From NCBI RefSeq assembly GCF_008042035.1, contig NZ_RDBL01000002.1:515332-579331 (forward strand): DNA of 64,000 nucleotides. Direction: 5' to 3'. Both the position numbers and the translations under genes were made by a program. Positions 1-8,534 of the stretch are shown piece by piece (positions within the stretch are counted from its first letter, which is position 1; every line of letters starts with the position of its first letter). The stretch comes from Streptomyces sp. col6. Its GTDB lineage: Bacteria; Actinomycetota; Actinomycetes; Streptomycetales; Streptomycetaceae. The notes under the pieces are model-generated. The model was not told the DNA's origin and searched no databases. It was given only the letters and a program-made list of their open reading frames with translations.

Positions 1-1
1 C

Positions 2-145
2 GCGATGAGCCACGACATCCACCACTTCGGCGCCGAGGTGGCCCGCACCCTGTTCTCCCTGCTGGAGGGCACCGACACCGGCCCCCTCCAGGTGCCGACC
101 CCCTCGCTCACCCCGCGGGGCTCCACGGCACCCGCGCCCCAGTAG
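2..145 (+). CDS. LacI-family transcriptional regulator, C-terminal fragment
   Basis: Only the last 47 codons are inside the window; the reading frame is open from the left edge to the TAG at 143-145. The tail (HHFGAEVARTLFSLLEG, then VPTPSLTPRGSTAP) matches the end of LacI/GalR sugar-binding domains, where a helix ending in the L-L-E/D region is followed by a beta strand with P-x-L-x-x-R-x-S. Function is inferred from family only: a sugar-responsive repressor. It is co-directional with the DUF5107 gene 600 bp downstream but separated from it by a strong hairpin and by an opposing gene, so it is not in the same transcript. The ligand cannot be judged from this fragment. Confidence 0.75.
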   Translation, partial: AMSHDIHHFGAEVARTLFSLLEGTDTGPLQVPTPSLTPRGSTAPAPQ

Positions 146-153
146 AGGAGCGC

Positions 154-184
154 GCCGCGCGACCGGGCCGCCCGGTCGCGCGGC
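154..184. terminator. Bidirectional hairpin terminator
   Basis: A perfect 14-bp stem (GCCGCGCGACCGGG against its complement) closes a 3-nt loop. It lies between the convergent stops at 145 and 190, where it can terminate both transcripts. There is no U-tract, which is usual for actinobacterial terminators. Confidence 0.8.
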
Positions 185-189
185 GGGGT

Positions 190-525
190 TCAGCGACGCT
201 TGCGGTTGATCTTCATCGTGTCCATGTCCGTCGCCGTGGACCGCAGTTCGCCGTGGCCGTAACCCGCCTCGCGCAGCGCCGTCAGCGCCCGGTCCTCGGC
301 GATCACGGACGCCATCTCCTCGCCGTCCCCGGCGTCCGAGACGACGACGTAGCGGAAGCTGAAGTGCTTGAGGACCCGGTCGTAGGTGAGCGACCCCTCC
401 TCGGTGAACTGCATCGCGGCGAGGCCGTGCTCCTCCACCTCGGCCAGCAGCCGCCCGCGCGCCGCGTCCGTCAGATCCTGGAAGGTGCCGCGCACGATCA
501 CCCGGTACGTGTGCTGCGTGCTCAT
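190..525 (-). CDS. DUF6204 family protein
   Basis: A 111-residue soluble protein starting at ATG 525 with MSTQHTYRVIVRGTFQ. The pattern (an opening beta strand with YRVIVRGTF, a helix around residues 17-33, and a basic tail INRKRR) is that of the small actinobacterial DUF6204 family, whose function is unknown to me. No signal peptide, membrane segment or catalytic motif is visible. It stands alone, convergent with the LacI fragment and transcribed away from the DUF5107 gene. About 220 bp separate its start from the next gene and could hold promoters for both, but I found no clear hexamers there. Confidence 0.7.
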   Translation of the reverse strand: MSTQHTYRVIVRGTFQDLTDAARGRLLAEVEEHGLAAMQFTEEGSLTYDRVLKHFSFRYVVVSDAGDGEEMASVIAEDRALTALREAGYGHGELRSTATDMDTMKINRKRR

Positions 526-743
526 CTGTCGCGCTGTTCCTCTCGCCTGCCGCGTTCCGTGTCCGGGGCGAGCGTACGGGGGTCCGGAGCGGGACGGAAA
601 CGGAATTCCGGGCGGGCGGCGGGCCCACGCGCTTTGCCGAAGAGTGACGCCGGATCCCCTGGCCGGGAGCCCGGGGGCCGTGTTCCATGGTCATCGGGGG
701 GCGCCCGGACCTGCGGCGGCCCGCGCGAGGGAGCGAGGTTGCC

Positions 744-2714
744 TTGGCCACCACCGTACGACGTGCCGTACTGACCCTGCCCGCCGCGGCGACGGGGCCG
801 CAGAATCCGCTGCCCGCGCTGCGGCCACTGGACGAGACGCACGTCATCGACGACCGGGACCGGTCGGGACTTCCGCGCGACATGGCCCGGCAGCTGGGCC
901 ACGCCCCGCTGCCGACCGTTCTGCCCGTCCGCCTCCTCGACGGCTACGGGCGCGACCGCGTCGCCACGGACCTCGACGCGATCGTCATCGAGAACGACCA
1001 TCTGCGCGCCACCGTGCTGCCCGGCCTCGGCGGCCGTATCCACTCCCTCGTCCACAAGCCGTCCGGCCGCGACCTCGTCTACGCCAACCCGGTGCTCCAG
1101 CCCGCCGACTTCGCGCTCAACGGCGCCTGGTTCTCCGGCGGCATCGAGTGGAACATCGGCGCGACCGGCCACACCACCCTCTCCTGCGCCCCGGTGCACG
1201 CGGCCCTCGTCCCGGCGCCCGACGGCGGCGACATGGTCCGGCTCTGGGAGTGGGAACGGCTGCGCGACCTGCCCTTCCAGGTCGATCTGTGGCTGCCCGC
1301 CGACTCCGCGTTCCTGCACGTCGGCGTACGGATACGCAATCCGCACGAGCAGCCCGCGCCCGTCTACTGGTGGTCCAACATCGCCGTCCCCGAGGACGCG
1401 CGCACCCGGGTGATCGCACCCGCCGACGAGGCCTGGCACTTCGGGTACGAGCGCACGCTGACCCGCGTCCCGGTCCCCGCGAGCGGCGGCACCGACCGCA
1501 CCTACCCGCTGCGCAGCGAGTACCCCGCCGACTACTTCTACGAGGTGCCCGACGGCGCCCGCCGCTGGATCGCCTCCCTGGACGAGCACGGCCACGGACT
1601 CGTCCAGACCTCCACCGACCTGCTGCGTGGCCGCAAGCTGTTCCTCTGGGGCAGCGGGTCCGGCGGGCGGCGCTGGCAGGAATGGCTCACCGAACCCGGC
1701 ACCGGCGGCTACGCGGAGATCCAGGCGGGACTGGCCCGCACCCAGCTGGAGCACGTACCGCTGGAGCCGGGGGCCGAGTTCAGCTGGCTGGAGTCCTACG
1801 GTCCGCTCGCGGCCGACCCCGCCACCGTGCACGGCGACGACTGGGCGGCGGCCCGCGCCGAGACGGAGCGGCGGCTCGCGGACGCCCTGCCCCGCGCCGA
1901 CGTGGACGCCGCCTACACCGCCTGGCGCGCCCACGCCGACACCGAACCGGGCGAACGCCTCGCCACCGGCTCCGGCTGGGGAGCCCTGGAGGTGCGGCGC
2001 GGGCGGTACGAGCTGCCGGGCACACCGTTCACCGACGACACCCTGGGCGAGGAGCAGGCGCCCTGGCTGGAGCTGCTGGACCAGGGCACGTTCCCCGGCC
2101 TCGCGGGGGCGGTCCCGCCCGGACCCACGCTGGTCTCCTGGCACTGGCGCGACATGCTGGAGACGGCCCCCGCCGAACCGCTCACCGAGTACCACCTCGG
2201 CATTGCGCAGTGGCACGCCGACGACCGCGCCCAGGCGGTGCGCAGCTGGGAACGCGGCCTGGGCAGGGCCGACTCCCGCTGGCCGCTGCTGCGCTGCCTG
2301 GCCGTCGCCGCCCGGGTGAGCGGCCAGCGCGAACTGGCCGCCGAGTACTACGCGGAGGCGTTCGACGGGCTGTGCGCCGAGCGGAGCGCCGGCGACGAGG
2401 CGTGGACCGCCGCCACCGCCGCCCTGGGCCGGGAGGCGATCGAGGCGCTGCTCGCGGCGGGCCGGACCGAGGCCGCCCGTACGGTGTGGGCGGGGTTGGC
2501 GCCGGAGATCCAGGAGCGGGGCCGTTTCCGGCTGCTGGACGCCCGGTTGCTGATCGCGGAGGGCCGGACCGACGCCGCGAAGGCCGTGTTCGACGCGGGC
2601 TTCGAGGTCGCCGACCTGCGGGAAGGAGCGGAGATCCTGGAGGAGGTGTGGAACCGGCTCACCGACGAACCGCTGCCGGACCGGTACAACTACCGCATGC
2701 GCCCCCGCGTCTGA
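744..2714 (+). CDS. DUF5107 domain protein with C-terminal TPR-like region
   Basis: A soluble protein of about 656 residues. I prefer the TTG start at 744 because GGGAGCGAGG lies just upstream and the protein then opens as MATTVRRAVLTLPAAA; a longer in-frame start exists at 687. The N-terminal two thirds (for example LGGRIHSLVHKPSGRDLVYANP, and WFSGGIEWNIGATGHT) resembles DUF5107, which has a galactose-mutarotase-like carbohydrate-binding fold. The last 200 residues are helical repeats with alternating A/E/Y patterns (YAEAFDGL, AARTVWAGL, AKAVFDAGF), like TPRs. A carbohydrate-related role fits the LacI regulator nearby, but no enzymatic activity can be assigned. The next gene starts 43 bp downstream. 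Confidence 0.75.
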   Translation: MATTVRRAVLTLPAAATGPQNPLPALRPLDETHVIDDRDRSGLPRDMARQLGHAPLPTVLPVRLLDGYGRDRVATDLDAIVIENDHLRATVLPGLGGRIHSLVHKPSGRDLVYANPVLQPADFALNGAWFSGGIEWNIGATGHTTLSCAPVHAALVPAPDGGDMVRLWEWERLRDLPFQVDLWLPADSAFLHVGVRIRNPHEQPAPVYWWSNIAVPEDARTRVIAPADEAWHFGYERTLTRVPVPASGGTDRTYPLRSEYPADYFYEVPDGARRWIASLDEHGHGLVQTSTDLLRGRKLFLWGSGSGGRRWQEWLTEPGTGGYAEIQAGLARTQLEHVPLEPGAEFSWLESYGPLAADPATVHGDDWAAARAETERRLADALPRADVDAAYTAWRAHADTEPGERLATGSGWGALEVRRGRYELPGTPFTDDTLGEEQAPWLELLDQGTFPGLAGAVPPGPTLVSWHWRDMLETAPAEPLTEYHLGIAQWHADDRAQAVRSWERGLGRADSRWPLLRCLAVAARVSGQRELAAEYYAEAFDGLCAERSAGDEAWTAATAALGREAIEALLAAGRTEAARTVWAGLAPEIQERGRFRLLDARLLIAEGRTDAAKAVFDAGFEVADLREGAEILEEVWNRLTDEPLPDRYNYRMRPRV

Positions 2715-2757
2715 CGGGGCGACGGCACGCCGGCACAAGGAACGGGAGCGGCACGAC

Positions 2758-3294
2758 ATGATCATCTGGATCAACGGGGCCTTCGGCAGCGGCAAGACCA
2801 CCCTGGTCACCGAACTGCACCGCAGACTGCCGGACGCCCTGCTCTTCGACCCGGAGGACATCGGCTTCGTACTGCGCGGGATCGTCGACGTGCCGGAGGG
2901 CGACTTCCAGAACATCCCGCTGTGGCGCGCGCAGGTGGCGTCGATGGCCCAGGGGCTCGTGGAGGGGTACGGCCGGCCGGTCCTGGCGCCCATGACCCTG
3001 GTCCGCCGGGACTACGCCGACGAGATCTTCGGCGCCCTGGAGAAGGCGGCCGTGCCGGTGCACCACTTCTTCCTCGACGTGCCGGCCGCGGTGCTCGAAC
3101 ACCGCCTGGACCACCGGGTGGTGGCGCCCGACGATCCGGAGCGCGACGAGGCGGCACGGCGTTGGACGAAGGAGCGGATCCCCGAGTGCGTGGCGGCGGT
3201 GGCCGGCCTGCGCGAGGACACCGTGCTGCTGGACGGTGAACTGCCCACCGACGAGCTGGCCGACCTGGTCCTGGAGCGGACCGGCCTGGCCTAG
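2758..3294 (+). CDS. TmrB-like P-loop ATP-binding protein
   Basis: A 178-residue protein with a Walker A motif at residues 7-14 (GAFGSGKT) directly after the opening strand MIIWIN. This opening, followed by ELHRRLPDALLFDPEDIGFVLR, closely resembles Bacillus TmrB, a small ATP-binding protein associated with tunicamycin resistance. Other nucleoside-kinase-like P-loop proteins of actinobacteria share the fold, so the resistance role is an inference. A terminal DGEL segment and a helical lid (residues 117-145) fit a kinase-type NTPase. It lies 43 bp after the DUF5107 gene and may be co-transcribed with it; GGGAG lies about 10 bp before the ATG. Confidence 0.7.
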   Translation: MIIWINGAFGSGKTTLVTELHRRLPDALLFDPEDIGFVLRGIVDVPEGDFQNIPLWRAQVASMAQGLVEGYGRPVLAPMTLVRRDYADEIFGALEKAAVPVHHFFLDVPAAVLEHRLDHRVVAPDDPERDEAARRWTKERIPECVAAVAGLREDTVLLDGELPTDELADLVLERTGLA

Positions 3295-3334
3295 AGCCTG
3301 TCGGCGAACTCCCCTCCGCCACGCAACGCCTGGC

Positions 3335-3688
3335 CTAGGCGGGCGCGTTGCGGTCGACGTACTCGAAGACCGAGCCGTCCGGGTGCACGGCGATCAGGTT
3401 GCGGCCCACCGGGGTCGGGACGGGGCCCGCGACGACGCGGGCGCCGACCCGGGTCAGGGCCTCATGGGCCTCGTCGACGTCCTTCACGGCGATGGTCGCG
3501 GTGACCTTGCGCAGGATCTCCAGCTCCGATTCGGGGCCGCTCATCAGCAGGAAGCAGCTGATCGCGGCGACGGACACCCCGCCGCGCTCGAAGCGGAGGG
3601 CGGGCGCGCCCGTGAGCTCCTCGTAGAAGGCCACCGCGGCCTCCAGGTCGTCGACGCAGATACGCAGCGTGGTTCCCAGGATCTCCAT
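3335..3688 (-). CDS. VOC-fold (glyoxalase/bleomycin resistance-like) protein
   Basis: A 117-residue protein with the paired beta-alpha-beta-beta-beta layout of the vicinal oxygen chelate superfamily. It opens MEILGTTLRICVDDLEAAVAFYEELTG and ends in PDGSVFEYVDRNAP, where a metal-ligand glutamate normally sits in the last strand. The first metal histidine of glyoxalases is not evident (RICVDD instead of H-x-x), so catalysis is uncertain and ligand binding is possible. Start ATG 3688 was chosen from the domain boundary; no good ribosome site precedes it. The methyltransferase stop lies 59 bp upstream on the same strand, so the two may share a transcript. Confidence 0.75.
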   Translation of the reverse strand: MEILGTTLRICVDDLEAAVAFYEELTGAPALRFERGGVSVAAISCFLLMSGPESELEILRKVTATIAVKDVDEAHEALTRVGARVVAGPVPTPVGRNLIAVHPDGSVFEYVDRNAPA

Positions 3689-3747
3689 GGCGGCCAGGTT
3701 AGTTGGCCGCCCGCCGCCATGTGATCCATTCGGTCCCCGCCGTGCGC

Positions 3748-4557
3748 TCAGGCCCGGCAGAGCACCTCGCCGTGCGGGACCATGAACCAGCCGTCGCCCT
3801 CCTCGCCCCAGGCACGCCACGCCTCCGCGACCTCCGCCAGCTCCCCGGCCGTGGCGTGCCCGCCGTCCACCGCGCGGTTCGCGTACGCGGAGGCGACGGT
3901 GCGGTCCGCCCACAGGCCGCTCCACCACGCACGGGTCTCCGGGGTGGCGTAGCACCAGGAACCGGCCGTGGGCGTGATGTCGGTGAACCCGGCCCGGCGG
4001 GCCCAGGACAGCAGCCGGCGCCCGGCGTCCGGTTCGCCGCCGTTGGCGCGGGCGACGCGGCCGTACAGCTCTTGCCAGCGGTCCAGGCCCGGCGACTCGG
4101 GGAACCAGGTCATCGCCGCGTAGTCGCTGTCGCGCGCCGCGACGACGCCCCCGGGGCGGCACACCCGGCGCATCTCCCGCAGCGCCTGTACCGGGTCGCC
4201 CACGTGCTGGAGGACCTGATGGGCGTGGACCACGTCGAAGGAGTCGTCCGGGTAGTCCAGGGCGTGGACGTCCGCGACGGCGAACTCCACATTGTCCAGG
4301 CCGCGTTCGGCGGCGGCCTCGGCCGCCTGGGCCAGGATCTCGTCGGTGGTGTCCAGGCCCGTCACCCGGCCCGGGGCGACCAGCGCGGCCAGGTCGGCGG
4401 TGATGGTGCCGGGCCCGCAGCCGACGTCCAGCACGGACAGGCCGGGCCGCAGTTCGCCGACGAGGTAGGCCGCGGAGTTGGCGGCGGTGCGCCACCGGTG
4501 CGAGCGCAGCACCGACTCGTGGTGGCCGTGGGTGTAGACGGCGGTCTCCTTCGACAT
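3748..4557 (-). CDS. Class I SAM-dependent methyltransferase (UbiE-like)
   Basis: A 269-residue enzyme with the SAM-binding motif I at residues 42-50 (VLDVGCGPG), an acidic residue closing strand 2 (GLDTTDEI), motif II in DVHALDYPDDSFDVVHAHQVLQH and post-motif III RPGGVVAARDSDYAAM. The substrate is unknown; the C-terminal third (a WCYATPETRAWWSGLW segment) probably forms the acceptor site, as in small-molecule methyltransferases. Start ATG 4557 has GAGAGAGG about 11 bp upstream. It is the first gene of a probable two-gene unit with the VOC protein. The 120 bp upstream contain the imperfect palindrome AGATGGTCATCT, which could be an operator. Confidence 0.85.
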   Translation of the reverse strand: MSKETAVYTHGHHESVLRSHRWRTAANSAAYLVGELRPGLSVLDVGCGPGTITADLAALVAPGRVTGLDTTDEILAQAAEAAAERGLDNVEFAVADVHALDYPDDSFDVVHAHQVLQHVGDPVQALREMRRVCRPGGVVAARDSDYAAMTWFPESPGLDRWQELYGRVARANGGEPDAGRRLLSWARRAGFTDITPTAGSWCYATPETRAWWSGLWADRTVASAYANRAVDGGHATAGELAEVAEAWRAWGEEGDGWFMVPHGEVLCRA

Positions 4558-4678
4558 GACCGTGCATCCTCTCTCGAAACGCGAACCGCGAAAGCGCTGA
4601 TCGGTAGGACCACCGTAGAGCCTGTTGCCGAATAATGAGATGGTCATCTTGCTATGTGGACAGACGTGAGGTGCGGAA

Positions 4679-4711
4679 AAGGGGCGGCCGACTGTGCGTC
4701 GGCCGCCCCTT
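4679..4711. terminator. Hairpin terminator with T-tract on the minus side
   Basis: A 14-bp perfect stem (AAGGGGCGGCCGAC and its complement) closes a 5-nt loop. Read on the minus strand it is followed by TTTT, so it is a good intrinsic terminator for the PAP2/DGK gene that stops at 4734. Confidence 0.8.
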
Positions 4712-4733
4712 CTTGGCCTTTCGGGCCTGTTCC

Positions 4734-6239
4734 CTACACCGGCCGCGGGCAGTACACCGTCAGCGCCTCCGGCAGCTTGTCGATCATCAGCTCGCTGCCG
4801 CTGTGGGCCACTTCGCCGTCGTACGCGTACGGCGTCCCGGGCTTCAGTCCGGAGATCCGCACCCGCTGCCGGCGCACCGCCGCGTGCATGGGGGAGCGGG
4901 TCAGCGGGCCCGCGACCGCCGCCGCGAGCAGTCGCAGGGCGGGGGTCCGGCCGCCGTGCACGACCCGTACGTCCAGCAGTCCGTCCGCGAGGTTGTGCCG
5001 CCGGCCCGGTGCCGGGCCGACCCGCTGGAACAGGCCGTTGCCGACGAACAGCAGCCACAACGGGCGGTTCCTGCCCTGGAGTTCGGCCTCCAGCGGGCGC
5101 TCGCCGCGCAGTACGTGCAGGGCCGCCAGGACCCCGGCCGGCCAGCCGCCGATCCGGGGCGACCAGCGCTCCCGCATCCGCACCAGCTCCGGATACACGC
5201 CCAGGCTGAAGGCGTTCAGGAAGTAGCCGTGCGCGCCGCCCTGCCCGTCCGGGCCCGGACGGAAGCGGCCGAGGTCCACCCGCACCGCGCTTCCGGCGAC
5301 GAGCGCGGAGGACACGTCGGCGACGGTCTCGATGCCCAGGTCGTACGCGAAGTGGTTGAGGGTGCCGCCGGGGAACACCGCGAGCGGCAGCCCGTGCACC
5401 GCCGCCACGGCCGCGGCCTGGTTGACCGTGCCGTCCCCGCCGCACACGCCGAGAGCCCGGCCCCGGCCCGCCGCCTTCTCCAGCTCGTCGGAGAGCAGAC
5501 CGGGCGAGCACTCGATGATCTCCGCCTGCGGCAGCGCGTCCCGCACCAGCGAGGCCGTCGCCGTCGCCGTCCCCGACCGCTGGTTGACGACGACCACCAG
5601 GCCCTCCCCGTCGGGCAGCACGGGTGCGTCGGCCGGAGGTCTGCCCGGTGCGGGCAGCTGGTTCCTCGTCGGTATCACGCCCCGCAGGGCGAACGCCGCC
5701 CCCACGCCCAGGGCCGCGCCGGCCACCACATCGCTCGGGTAGTGCACCCCGGTGTAGACCCGGGACGCCGCCACGGACAGCGCGATGGGCGCGACGACCG
5801 CACCCCAGCCCTTCGACTCCAGCGCCACCCCGGTGGCGAACGCGGCGGCCGACGCCGCGTGCCCCGAGGGGAACGACGTGGTCACCGGCTGCCGCTTCAG
5901 CTGCCGTATCACCGGCACGGCGTCCAGGATCGGCCGCTGCCTGCGGACCGCCCCCTTGCCCACCGTGTTGATCGCGGCCGAGGCCACCGCGAGCGAGGCG
6001 ATGCCCCGCAGCGCGGCCCGCCGGGCCCGCGCACTGCCTCCGAAGGCGGCCATACCGGCCGCGGCGCCGACCCACAGCAGCCCGTGGTTGGCGCTGCGGC
6101 TCAGCCGGGGCAGCACCGGACCCGCGGCGGGCCAGTGCCGCTGGGCCAGATTCTGGAACACGGCGACATCGCGCCGGTGGAACCGGTCGCGCAGCCCGGC
6201 GATCCGGGACGGGACGGAAGCATTGCTCGCTGACGACAT
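4734..6239 (-). CDS. Bifunctional PAP2 phosphatase / diacylglycerol kinase-like protein
   Basis: A 501-residue fusion. The N-terminal PAP2 domain has all three motifs: K95-x6-R102-P103, SGH at 125-127 and R160-x5-H166-x3-D170, between hydrophobic segments (residues 52-93 and 136-186). The C-terminal half is a lipid/DAG-kinase catalytic domain, with GGDGTVNQ at 267-274 and FPGGTLNHFA further on. Together they suggest interconversion or turnover of membrane lipid phosphates at the cytoplasmic membrane, a known actinobacterial architecture. Start ATG 6239 gives MSSASNASVP; an upstream in-frame ATG would add eight residues. It is divergent from the IclR gene, with 127 bp between them for promoters. 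Confidence 0.88.
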   Translation of the reverse strand: MSSASNASVPSRIAGLRDRFHRRDVAVFQNLAQRHWPAAGPVLPRLSRSANHGLLWVGAAAGMAAFGGSARARRAALRGIASLAVASAAINTVGKGAVRRQRPILDAVPVIRQLKRQPVTTSFPSGHAASAAAFATGVALESKGWGAVVAPIALSVAASRVYTGVHYPSDVVAGAALGVGAAFALRGVIPTRNQLPAPGRPPADAPVLPDGEGLVVVVNQRSGTATATASLVRDALPQAEIIECSPGLLSDELEKAAGRGRALGVCGGDGTVNQAAAVAAVHGLPLAVFPGGTLNHFAYDLGIETVADVSSALVAGSAVRVDLGRFRPGPDGQGGAHGYFLNAFSLGVYPELVRMRERWSPRIGGWPAGVLAALHVLRGERPLEAELQGRNRPLWLLFVGNGLFQRVGPAPGRRHNLADGLLDVRVVHGGRTPALRLLAAAVAGPLTRSPMHAAVRRQRVRISGLKPGTPYAYDGEVAHSGSELMIDKLPEALTVYCPRPV

Positions 6240-6366
6240 GCGACAGCGGATACCCCGCCTCACCGCTCCGAACCAGCAGCCACGCCGCGGGTAGCCTGAG
6301 GTTCGTCACACCGGCCGCCGGCCGGCACACCGGACACAGGACCGAACACGAGGGGGACGCGGGGCC

Positions 6367-7143
6367 ATGGGGCGACTCGTGCCGGCGGTGAGCAGGGCGT
6401 TCGACGTCCTCGAACTCTTCCTCCACGGCGACGGCACGCTCTCCGCGCCCGAGGTCACCCGCAGACTCCAGCTGCCCCGGACCACCGTCCACGAGCTGCT
6501 CACCACGCTCGCCGCCCGGTCGTACCTGGTCACGGACCCGGACCGCCCCGGGCGGTACCGGCTGGGCGTGCGCACCTACCAGCTCGGCAGCCGGTACGCG
6601 GAACAGCTCGACCTCGCCGCCGAGGGCCGGCAGGTGGCCCGGCGCATGGCCGCCGACTGCGGCGAGAGCGTGCATGTGGCGATCCTCGACGGCACCGACG
6701 CCGTCTGCGTCGCCCAGGCCGACTCCACCCACGCCGTGCGCACGGTCTCGTCGGCCGGGCACCGGCTGCCCGCCCACTGCACGTCCGCCGGCAAGATGCT
6801 CCTCGCCTCGCTGCCTGCCCCGGAACTCGACGCCCGGCTCGACGGCCTGGAGCTGACCGCCCTGACCCCGCACACCCTCACCGGCGAACGGGAACTGCGG
6901 GCCGCGCTCGACGCCGTACGGGAACGGGGCGTCGCGGCGGAGCACCAGGAGTCGGACCCGGGCGTCAGCTGTGTCGCCGCACCCGTGCACGACCGGTCGG
7001 GGCGGGTCGTCGCCGCGCTCTCCGTCTCGGTCCCCATGATCCGCTGGAGCGAGGAGCGCGAGCGGGAACTCACCGCCCTCGCCGTCGAGGGCGCCGGCGA
7101 GCTGTCGGGCCGCCTGGGGCACGACCGGAGCATCGCCGGCTGA
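6367..7143 (+). CDS. IclR-family transcriptional regulator
   Basis: A 258-residue regulator. Residues 6-65 form the winged helix (AVSRAFDVLELF, then LPRTTVHELLTTLAAR as recognition helix and a wing ending YRLG). Residues 80-250 form the IclR effector domain, with ESVHVAILDGTDAVCV, the LPAHCTSAGKMLLA ligand-loop motif and GVSCVAAPVHD. IclR proteins bind small metabolites and control neighbouring catabolic genes. Candidate targets are the co-directional lysine-free aminotransferase homologue and MBL hydrolase starting 106 bp downstream, or the divergent lipid gene. The start is ATG 6367, preceded by GAGGGGGACGCGGGGCC. Confidence 0.88.
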   Translation: MGRLVPAVSRAFDVLELFLHGDGTLSAPEVTRRLQLPRTTVHELLTTLAARSYLVTDPDRPGRYRLGVRTYQLGSRYAEQLDLAAEGRQVARRMAADCGESVHVAILDGTDAVCVAQADSTHAVRTVSSAGHRLPAHCTSAGKMLLASLPAPELDARLDGLELTALTPHTLTGERELRAALDAVRERGVAAEHQESDPGVSCVAAPVHDRSGRVVAALSVSVPMIRWSEERERELTALAVEGAGELSGRLGHDRSIAG

Positions 7144-7249
7144 CCGGCCGGACCGCCCGTCCCGCTCCAGGGCGGGCGCGCCGCCCCGTTCCCTCGTATA
7201 AAGGTCCGGAGGGCGAACGGCGGGTCGGATCGGCGGCGAAGGAGGCCCG

Positions 7250-8500
7250 ATGGGCCGGGAGCGGACCGGGCGTCAGGAGCGGGCCACGCACACGGTGCGC
7301 GAGGACCGCGGGCCCGTACGGTACGGACCGCCGGCACCCTGGCCGGGGCTGCCCGTGCTGCCGGAACTGGCCGAGGTGCTGGCCTCCGCCGCCGGCCGCG
7401 CCGCCCCCGAACCCGCCGGCGGATCGGCCGCCGTGCGCGAGGCCGCCTGCGCCTACTGGGAGCGGCGAGGACTGCACGGCGGCCCCGAACACGTTGCCGC
7501 CGCTCCCGGCACCGCACCGCTGCTGCTCGCGCTGATCGCCGCGCACGGGGGCGACGTGCTGCTGCCGCGCCCCTGCCCCGCCTCCTGGATCCCGCAGGCC
7601 CGGCTGCTCGGCCGGCCCGCCTACCAGGTGCCGACGCCCGCCGAGTGCGGCGGTGTGCCCGACCCGTACGCGCTCCTCGAAACCGTACGCAGAGTGCGCG
7701 CCGAGGGCGGACGGCCCCGGCTCCTGCTGCTCTCGGTGGCCGACGACCCCACCGCCACGGTCGCCCCGCCGGAACTCCTGCGCGAGGCCTGCGAGGCCGC
7801 CGTGGACGAGGGGCTGCACATCGTCAGCGACGAGACCTGGCGCGACACCCTGCACCGGCCGCACGACACGGTCCTGGTCAGCCCCGCCGAGATGTGTCCG
7901 GACGACGTCACCGTGGTCTCCGGCCTGTACGGCGCGCTGACCCCGGCCGCCTGGCCCGTCGCCGTCGCCCGCTTCCCCGGCACCGCGCGCTCCGCCGTAC
8001 GCCACGCCCGCACGCTCGACGTCCTCACCGCGCTCGGCGCCTCGGTCGCGGGCCCGGTCGCCGCCGCGGCGGCCCACGCGCTGCGCGAACCGCCCGCCGT
8101 CACCGAACGCGCCCGGCGCGCCGCCGCCCTGCACGCCCGCCTCGCCACCGAGGCCCACCGCGCCGTCCTCGGCTGGGGCGCCGTCGCCCGCCCCCCGCAG
8201 GCCGGCCGCCACCTCTACGCGGACCTCGGGCCGCTGCGCTCCCGGCTCGCCGCCCGGGGAGTCACCGACTCACTGGAGCTGGAGGAGTACCTCTCCGAAC
8301 GGCTCGGCGCCCCCACCCCCGGCGGCCACCGCTTCGGCGACGAACTCGGCGCGCTCCGGGTGCGGCTGGGCACCGGCTCGCTCCTGGGGACGACCCCGGA
8401 GCAGCAGACCGCGGCCCTCACCGCCGCGGACCCCCTCGAATTGCCGCACATCGCGGCAGCGCTGAGCATTTTCCGAGCAGCCCTCGACGCACCGCGCTGA
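7250..8500 (+). CDS. Aminotransferase class I/II-fold protein lacking any lysine (probable pseudoenzyme)
   Basis: A 416-residue protein with the layout of fold-type I aminotransferases: substrate-loop region (residues 20-60), cofactor segment GTAPLLLALIA (87-97), a DDPT motif (165-168) in place of NPTG, SDETW (193-197) in place of D-x-x-Y, and a late R-x-R-L (ALRVRLGTG) where the carboxylate arginine sits. The position of the PLP Schiff-base lysine (normally S-K-A near G-W-R) reads SGLYGALTPAAW, with G228 instead of K and P instead of R. Reading the whole translation I find no lysine at all, so an internal aldimine cannot form. AAGGAGG lies 5 bp before ATG 7250. The MBL gene follows after 34 bp, so both are probably one transcript. 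Confidence 0.85.
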   Translation: MGRERTGRQERATHTVREDRGPVRYGPPAPWPGLPVLPELAEVLASAAGRAAPEPAGGSAAVREAACAYWERRGLHGGPEHVAAAPGTAPLLLALIAAHGGDVLLPRPCPASWIPQARLLGRPAYQVPTPAECGGVPDPYALLETVRRVRAEGGRPRLLLLSVADDPTATVAPPELLREACEAAVDEGLHIVSDETWRDTLHRPHDTVLVSPAEMCPDDVTVVSGLYGALTPAAWPVAVARFPGTARSAVRHARTLDVLTALGASVAGPVAAAAAHALREPPAVTERARRAAALHARLATEAHRAVLGWGAVARPPQAGRHLYADLGPLRSRLAARGVTDSLELEEYLSERLGAPTPGGHRFGDELGALRVRLGTGSLLGTTPEQQTAALTAADPLELPHIAAALSIFRAALDAPR

Positions 8501-8534
8501 CCCACCGCCCGCGCACTCCTGGACGGGAGCCCCG

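Noticed and set aside
522..2993. 823-codon minus-strand frame opposite DUF5107
   Set aside because: No family signature; DUF5107 on the plus strand explains the coding bias.
3748..7122. Very long minus-strand open frame spanning several genes (1124 codons)
   Set aside because: Only its last 269 codons (methyltransferase) match a family; the rest is a low-stop shadow of GC-rich genes on both strands.
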